A DNA stretch of 64,000 nt from Sphingomonas gilva (lineage in GTDB: Bacteria; Pseudomonadota; Alphaproteobacteria; Sphingomonadales; Sphingomonadaceae): the NCBI RefSeq assembly GCF_003515075.1, contig NZ_QWLV01000001.1, forward strand, positions 310,001 to 374,000. The letters are read 5' to 3'. Numbering within the stretch: position 1 is the stretch's first letter; every line of letters begins with the position of its first letter. Shown here piece by piece: positions 59,801-64,000 of the stretch. Made by a program: the position numbers and the translations under genes. The notes under the pieces are model-generated. The model was given only the letters and a program-made list of their open reading frames with translations. It was not told the DNA's origin and did no database searches.

Positions 59801-62119
59801 GGCAAGCGCGCGCGAATTGTCGCCCGACGTGTTGATGTCGTTGACCGAGACGTCCGCGGTTCCGTCGGTCGCGGTGACCGAAACCGCATCGGCGACCCCG
59901 CCGAACTCCGCCTCGCCAGCCATATCGACCGCGCCGGTGATATCGACGGTCGCGTTGGCGCCCGAGACGAGCACCGCCGCGCGGCTGGTGGTGGTGTCAT
60001 CGGCATTGGCCGCGACGGTCGAGACATCGACCGCGCTCAGCGTCACGTCGCCCGTGCCGGAGGTGGCGACGATGCCGCTGCCGCCGCGCCCGCTGGAGGT
60101 GACCGCGCCGGTGGTGGCGACATCGACATTGCCGGAGGTGGAGGTGGCGAGAAGAGCGGCCGACGAAGCCCCGGTGGTGTCGATGTTGCCGCCGCTGACC
60201 GTGACGGTCCCATCGGTGGAGCTGGCGGTCACGCCCTCGGCGAAGGTGCCGGCGGTGCTGACATCGGTGAACGTCACGTCGACATCGCCGCTCGCCGACG
60301 TCGCCACGACGCCATCCGAATTGAAGCCGGCGGTCGAGACCGCATCGCCCGCCGCGACGGTGACGTTGCCGCCCGAACTCGCCGCGTTGATGCCGGCGGA
60401 GGTGTCGCCCGAGGTCGAGACCGCGCCGCCGGTGGTGACCGAAACGTTGCCGGTGCCGCTCGAGGCGTTCACGCCGGGCGCGTTGTTGCCCAGGGTGGTG
60501 ACCGCGCCGGTGGAGACGGTGACATCGCCGCTGCCGAAGGTCGATGCGGCGACGCCGCTCGCCGCGCCGCCCGCGGTCGAGATGTCGCCTGCGGTGACGT
60601 CGATCGTTCCGGTGCCGCCGGTGCGGGCGAAGATGCCCGTGGAACTCGGCAGGAAGGAGAAGCTCGGGCCATCGGTGCCGGTGGTGGTGACGTTGCCGAC
60701 ATCGATCGCGATGTTGGTGTCCGTCGCCTGATCGACGCGAACGCCGCCCGAGAGCGAGCCGGCGGTCGAGATGTCGCCCAGTGTGATGTCGACATCGCCC
60801 GCCGAGGCGAACACGTCTACCGCGTTGGCGTTGTCGCCCTCGGTTGAGACATTGCCGCCGCCGGTGATCGTCACACCGCCGGGCGCGCGAACGAAGATGC
60901 CGCGGGCATTGTCGCCAGAGGTGGCGATGTCGCCGGTCTGGTCGATCGTCACCGCGCCGGTCGATGTGAAGATGCGCATCCCGTCGGCGTTGAGGCCGGA
61001 CGTGGTGATGTCACCGCCGCTGATCGTCGCGGTCGGGGTGGGGCGGGGGCCGAAGAAGCCGCCAGCCGGGATCAGCACGCCGACGGCGTTGTCGCCGGTG
61101 GTGGTGATCGAATCGAAGCTGAGATCGACCGCCGTCGCGCCGGTGGCGACGATGCCGTCCGCGCCCGCGCCCGCGGTGGAGATCGTTCCGGCATCGACCA
61201 TCACCATGCCGCCGGTGGTGCCCGTCGCGGTCACGCTGACGCCGTCCGCATCGGCGCCGCTGGTCGTGACGCTGTCCACGGTGACGCTGTTCAGGCCGTT
61301 GAAGCTTTCGGTGCGGATGCCGATGCCGCCCGCGCCGGTCGTGGTGATGTCGCCCGCATCGACGGTGACCGTCCCCGTGCCGCCGGTGGTGGCGAGGATG
61401 CCGTTCGCGCCCGGATTGATGAAGCCCGACGCCGCGCCGCTGGTGGTGATGCTGTCCGCCGTGATGTCGATATTGGCGAAGTCGCTGTTCGCCCGGATGC
61501 CGTTCGCGCCGGCGCCGGCGGTGGTGATTGTGCCGACATCGACGGTAATGTCGCCCAGATCGGTGCCGGCGTCGATTCCGTCGGCGCCGTCGCCGGTGGT
61601 CGAGATGTCGTTGGCGTTGACCGTCACCATGCCTTCGGACGAGCTCGCCAGGATGCCGCTGGCGTTGGCGCCGGTGGTGGCGATCTGATCGAGGGTGACC
61701 GACAGATCGCCATTGGTGGTCGCGACGAGCGCGCCATAGCCGCCGTCCGCGTCGGTGATGATCGACGTGTTGGCGCCGCCATCGACGGTCAGCGCCGCAT
61801 CATCGGTGCCGCTGATCGCCAGGATGCCCGCGTTGAGGCTGCCCGAGGTGTCGATCTCGACGCCGTCTTCCAGCACGATCGTCAGGTCGTCGGGCGCGAT
61901 GTAGAACAGGCCGTTGGGATAGGGGTTGCCGTCGGCATCGCACGTCACCGTGCCGCCGCCGGCCGGAGGAGCGCCGCATTCGTCCTGCGCCGATGCCGCT
62001 GTCGGGAGCGCAAACAGCGCGAGCGCGAGCGGCCCGGCGAGCGCGGTGCCGAGACGGAGATGACGGCGAGCGGAAGGGCGCCCGGAAACCGGGCGTGCGG
62101 AATGGATAGCAAGCATCAA
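56834..62119 (-). CDS. Large autotransporter with repetitive passenger domain
   Basis: 1,761 residues. A signal peptide (PLALALFALPTAASAQDE) is followed by a passenger of about 1,400 residues built from beta-helix-like turns with the recurring pattern of DISTTGDNA or VTTSGD units rich in Gly, Asp, Thr and Val. The last 280 residues are an autotransporter beta-barrel (NLWLKSADVVSGQLRARRDA onward) ending in GLRIRF with a terminal Phe. It would present the passenger at the cell surface. Two passenger blocks are tandem copies 1,170 bp apart. No protease triad is apparent, so adhesion or matrix roles are likelier. Confidence 0.94.
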   Translation of the reverse strand: MMLAIHSARPVSGRPSARRHLRLGTALAGPLALALFALPTAASAQDECGAPPAGGGTVTCDADGNPYPNGLFYIAPDDLTIVLEDGVEIDTSGSLNAGILAISGTDDAALTVDGGANTSIITDADGGYGALVATTNGDLSVTLDQIATTGANASGILASSSEGMVTVNANDISTTGDGADGIDAGTDLGDITVDVGTITTAGAGANGIRANSDFANIDITADSITTSGAASGFINPGANGILATTGGTGTVTVDAGDITTTGAGGIGIRTESFNGLNSVTVDSVTTSGADADGVSVTATGTTGGMVMVDAGTISTAGAGADGIVATGATAVDLSFDSITTTGDNAVGVLIPAGGFFGPRPTPTATISGGDITTSGLNADGMRIFTSTGAVTIDQTGDIATSGDNARGIFVRAPGGVTITGGGNVSTEGDNANAVDVFASAGDVDITLGDISTAGSLSGGVRVDQATDTNIAIDVGNVTTTGTDGPSFSFLPSSTGIFARTGGTGTIDVTAGDISTAGGAASGVAASTFGSGDVTVSTGAVTTLGNNAPGVNASSGTGNVSVTTGGAVSTSGDTSAGINAASSGGNVTVAAGDAVSTAGFNSDGVVATSASGDVDVTFTDVSTAGTFAEGVTASSTDGTVTVSGGNIDTTGASSAALLATSTSGNVDVATTGAVTSSGRGGSGIVATSGTGDVTLSAVDVSTVAANADDTTTSRAAVLVSGANATVDITGAVDMAGEAEFGGVADAVSVTATDGTADVSVNDINTSGDNSRALAVTATEAAMVEVTGDVTTTGDNATGIDVTATDGVTITGGGNVSTEGDNANAVDVFASAGDVDITLGDISAAGSLSGGVRVDQATDTNIAIDVGNVTTTGVDGPSFPFLPSSTGIFARTGGTGTIDVTAGDISTAGGAASGVFAQTFGEGDVTVATGAVTTTGDNATAIDASSGSGNVSVSASGPISVSGAGSDGIYAQAALGSVSIDAADIAVTNGSGGFGILAIAGEGGADVSFGTVTSAATLASGVDASSTGGDVTVSGAGVTTTGDASAALVATSDVGDVSVTTTGSVNATGRGGGGIIATSDTGDVTVTANNVSTVAADAGDTTTSRAAILASGANATVTSTGTIDMAGIAEFGGVADAVSVTATDGDASATVRNVNASGDASRAVAVTATGDASATINGAARATGGDADAVFVDGGDNAAVTIGSGGSVMASDGNSITLMSVNGSTLTNAGTIADNAGGFAVLALGGPITVNNSGSLTSDILLTGGADTVNNSGSFVVGVNPDFGAGTDVFNNSGTVLVGSGASAAVSPTFTGLETFNNTGGLIDMRNGRTGDTLTLPGAFAGSGDSRLGLDAQFGSTSTNDRLILGGAASGNTDILLTQLSGSQAQFDPGNVILVQAGAASNADAFDLQNGFLDQGFVRYEVIYNPDDFSFRLAGGPSDAAFRTLNYVEGARNLWLKSADVVSGQLRARRDALWAYGGGETSPRLWMQIHGSVETRQGGRDFDTFGQSRITDTGFEQDYFGGQLGFDIGGGSGEQGGFAFGVTGGYINSSLNFAGTADRVTFDAANAGVYASYSSGNFFFNALGKYDYYWADVDSPSAGFSQSFEGDAYGGRAEAGIRFGSDSFFVEPAASISYVKTDFDDFGVFGTDVSFEEDDGLRGRAGARIGGQLDMFGSKAAFYLGGNYVHEFQGEDGVTFRSGGQTLTYVNGRPDDYGEALLGLSVGQANGVSGFIEGSYIRSFNDDDAGRLPIEGAGGRAGLRIRF
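58600..60885 (-). repeat. Tandem 1,170-bp (390-codon) duplication inside the autotransporter
   Basis: Matching anchors lie exactly 1,170 bp apart: GCGGCTGGT at 58811 and 59981, and ATCGATCGCGATGTTGG at 59531 and 60701. The copies are about 58600-59715 and 59770-60885. Similarity is strongest at 59440-59700 against 60610-60870, where the two are nearly identical, and weaker at the other end. Confidence 0.85.
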
Positions 62120-62406
62120 GAACTCCCCTTTGGGCCCCTCCCCTCCCGAGGGGGGTTGAGTTCGGTTAAATGCGCCCTGCGGTGCGTTGTTCCAAAGCTG
62201 CGACGAAAAAAATCGCTACATACAATTCGTTACGACCTCGAATCGAGGCTGCGCGTCCATCGGGACCGTGTTTTTCGACCATTCCGGAGCAGCATCTGGA
62301 TTGTTCAACGATCAGATTTATCTTGCAGCGAAGCGCAATCATTGCCATTTGTCTGAGTATAATGGAAGTGACCAACCTGCACGCCGAACGGGAACCGCGA
62401 TCGGGG
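62120..62406. other. Promoter-containing gap between the autotransporter and galM
   Basis: A CCCCTCCCGAGGGG-type palindrome sits near 62140. An AT-rich stretch at 62200-62380 may hold divergent promoters. A long frame upstream of galM is open here, but its ATGs lack a ribosome binding site. No gene is supported. Confidence 0.5.
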
Positions 62407-63507
62407 ATGATCTCCAATTTGGGCACACCGGCATCTGTGGTCATCGCCGAACGCGCGCCTTTTGGCGTGCTCGCGGACGGCCGCCTGGTCGAGCGGGTGA
62501 CGCTCGGCAACGGCCGGGGCACGCGCGCCACCATCATCACGCTCGGGGCGACGCTGCAGGCGCTGCATGTTGGGGACCGGGCGGGCGAGCTCGCCGACAT
62601 CGTGCTGGGCTATGACACGGCCGCCGAATATCTGGCGCAGCCGCAATATTTCGGGGTGACCGTCGGCCGCTACGCCAATCGCATCGCGGGCGGCCGCTTC
62701 ACGCTCGACGGCAGGGCCTATCAGCTTGAGACCAATCATGGCCCCAACCATCTGCACGGCGGTACGGCGGGCTTCGACACGCGGATCTGGACGATCCGCT
62801 CGGTCGAGAGCGGGTCCGAGGCCAGGGTGGTGATGGACTATGCCAGCGCCGACGGCGAGGGCGGCTATCCCGGCGCGCTGACCGCGACTGCGACCTATAC
62901 GCTCAACGAGGCCGATGAGCTGACGATCGAACATCGCGCGACAACGGACGCGCCGACGATCGTCAACATCACCAACCACAGCTTCTTCAACCTGGCGGGC
63001 GCGGGCTCGGGCGATGTGATGGACCATCGGCTGACGCTCAACGCCGCCGCCTATACGCCCGTCGACGATACGCTGATCCCGACGGTCGCGCGCGCATCGG
63101 TTGCCGGCACGCCCTTCGATTTCCGCGAATCGACGCCCATCGGCGCGCGGATCCGCGACGGCGGCGACGCGCAGCTGAGGATCGGCCGCGGCTACGACCA
63201 TAATTTCGTGATCGACGGCGAATACGGCGCGCTGCGGCCGGCCGCGAGGCTCGAGCATCCCGGTTCGGGGCGGGTGATGGACCTGCTGGTGACTGCGCCG
63301 GGCGTGCAATTCTATTCGGGCAATTTCCTCGACGGCGCCGTCGCCGGCAAGGGCGGCCGCATCTACCGCCAGGGCGACGGGCTGTGCTTGGAGCCGCAGA
63401 CATTCCCCGACGCGCCCAACCGCGCCGATTTCCCTACCGCACGGCTCGATCCGGGGCAGGTCTATTCCAACCGGATGGTTCTGCGCTTTTCCGCCGCGCC
63501 CAATTGA
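62407..63507 (+). CDS. galM: Aldose 1-epimerase (mutarotase)
   Basis: 366 residues from [10 protein letters not shown], with GGGG just before the ATG. Another in-frame ATG at 62362 is less likely. The galactose-mutarotase fold is clear: [24 protein letters not shown], the catalytic His in [21 protein letters not shown] and the catalytic Glu in [12 protein letters not shown]. It interconverts alpha and beta sugar anomers. It precedes xylonate dehydratase by 19 bp on the same strand, which points to xylose or arabinose use. Confidence 0.93.
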   Translation: MISNLGTPASVVIAERAPFGVLADGRLVERVTLGNGRGTRATIITLGATLQALHVGDRAGELADIVLGYDTAAEYLAQPQYFGVTVGRYANRIAGGRFTLDGRAYQLETNHGPNHLHGGTAGFDTRIWTIRSVESGSEARVVMDYASADGEGGYPGALTATATYTLNEADELTIEHRATTDAPTIVNITNHSFFNLAGAGSGDVMDHRLTLNAAAYTPVDDTLIPTVARASVAGTPFDFRESTPIGARIRDGGDAQLRIGRGYDHNFVIDGEYGALRPAARLEHPGSGRVMDLLVTAPGVQFYSGNFLDGAVAGKGGRIYRQGDGLCLEPQTFPDAPNRADFPTARLDPGQVYSNRMVLRFSAAPN

Positions 63508-63526
63508 TCAGCAGGTCCTTTCCGCA

Positions 63527-64000
63527 ATGACGACCGCCCCTTCCTCCGCCGAAGCGCGCAAGCTCAGATCGCGCGCCTGGTTCGACGATCCGGCCAATGC
63601 CGACATGACCGCGCTCTACCTGGAGCGCTACATGAATTTCGGCCTTGGGCTGGAGGAGCTGCAATCGGGCAAGCCGATCATCGGCATCGCGCAGACGGGC
63701 AGCGACCTTTCGCCCTGCAACCGGCATCACATCGTGCTGGCGGAGCGCGTGCGCGAGGGCATCCGCGAGGCGGGCGGGATCGCCATCGAGTTTCCGGTGC
63801 ATCCCATCCAGGAGACCGGCAAGCGGCCGACCGCGGGGCTCGACCGCAACCTCGCCTATCTGGGGCTGGTCGAGCTGCTGTTCGGCTATCCGATCGACGG
63901 CACGGTGCTGACGATCGGCTGCGACAAGACCACGCCCGCCTGCCTGATGGCGGCGGCGACGGTGAACATCCCGGCGATCGCCTTGTCGGTGGGGCCGATG
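63527..64000 (+). CDS. xylD: Xylonate dehydratase, IlvD/Edd family (partial)
   Basis: The gene runs off the window; 158 codons are visible from [10 protein letters not shown]. The IlvD/Edd Fe-S dehydratase start is clear: [16 protein letters not shown] with the first cluster Cys, and [15 protein letters not shown] with the second. The visible part matches Caulobacter XylD closely ([22 protein letters not shown]). It dehydrates D-xylonate, or a related aldonate such as L-arabonate, to the 2-keto-3-deoxy acid in the oxidative (Weimberg/Dahms) route. Confidence 0.93.
   Translation, partial: MTTAPSSAEARKLRSRAWFDDPANADMTALYLERYMNFGLGLEELQSGKPIIGIAQTGSDLSPCNRHHIVLAERVREGIREAGGIAIEFPVHPIQETGKRPTAGLDRNLAYLGLVELLFGYPIDGTVLTIGCDKTTPACLMAAATVNIPAIALSVGPM

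Noticed and set aside
57068..60847. A 1,259-codon open frame antisense to the autotransporter
   Set aside because: It mirrors the repeated passenger, has an Arg/Ala/Gly-skewed translation with no domain, and arises from the codon bias of the GC-rich sense gene.
58600..61900. Regular repeats that might look like a CRISPR array
   Set aside because: They are degenerate, in frame with the autotransporter and encode beta-helix turns; no spacer-repeat regularity and no cas genes are present.
62170..62406. An N-terminal extension of the aldose epimerase
   Set aside because: The extra residues do not resemble a signal peptide or domain, and the region is AT-rich promoter-like DNA; the ATG at 62407 gives the usual protein length.

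Overview
The window is high-GC DNA with dense genes, frequent ATGA/GTGA overlaps and long antisense shadow frames. Gene content points to an alphaproteobacterium of the Sphingomonadales: CobS/CobT, PiuC with PepSY and Fiu-type TonB receptors, a 1,547-residue NAD-glutamate dehydrogenase, DUF1013, DUF1192, CpdR beside an N-formylglutamate amidohydrolase, SapC, and a Caulobacter-type xylonate dehydratase. The species cannot be named from the sequence alone.

Layout. 1-6.5 kb: a TonB receptor and a TIM-barrel sugar isomerase on the minus strand, divergent from an overlapping plus-strand operon of a PhyH dioxygenase, a sulfatase and a GH1 glycosidase; together they look like an uptake and catabolic locus for a sulfated glycoside. 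6.5-12.8 kb: tRNA-Thr, a PAS protein and the giant glutamate dehydrogenase. 12.8-17.3 kb: an iron island (Fiu-like receptor, PiuC, PepSY membrane protein) with two candidate iron operators. 17.3-20.5 kb: cobS-cobT and a small ribbon-helix-helix gene. 20.5-25.9 kb: an HxlR regulator divergent from a nine-gene string (DUF899, VOC, a 34-residue membrane peptide, DoxX, GST, a double DUF1428 protein, a double VOC protein, a PhnB-like protein). 26-36 kb: BI-1 protein, transglutaminase, extensin-like and Nudix proteins, tRNA-Ala, a DUF2171 protein, acyl-CoA ligase, an MBL hydrolase and DUF1013. 36-41 kb: a glycosyltransferase, an HTH gene and a PlcP/LpxH-like phosphoesterase (possible lipid remodelling), then a flotillin/YqiJ pair. 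41-48.9 kb: quinone oxidoreductase, DUF1192, ClpA, a TonB-like protein, dienelactone hydrolase and a GST. 49-56.7 kb: nested repeats, a MarR-GNAT fusion, RhlE helicase, FAD oxidase, SapC, a probable sRNA, N-formylglutamate amidohydrolase, CpdR and tRNA-Val. 56.8-62.1 kb: a 1,761-residue autotransporter with an internal 1,170-bp duplication. 62.4-64 kb: aldose epimerase and the start of xylonate dehydratase.

The most unusual signal is not a gene. Three separate 64-nt elements (14875-14938, 49156-49219, 50497-50560) have different stem sequences but the same geometry: 10-bp outer arms enclosing two 9-bp hairpins, one with a CCC loop and one with a GGG loop, with conserved one-base spacers. The stems covary almost perfectly. 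Two copies sit between halves of other dispersed repeats and the third lies inside a 251-bp inverted-repeat element. I do not recognise this family. Other notable signals are a 10-bp hairpin burying the ribosome binding site of the PlcP-like gene, and a promoter-to-terminator sRNA gene carrying an anti-Shine-Dalgarno motif.
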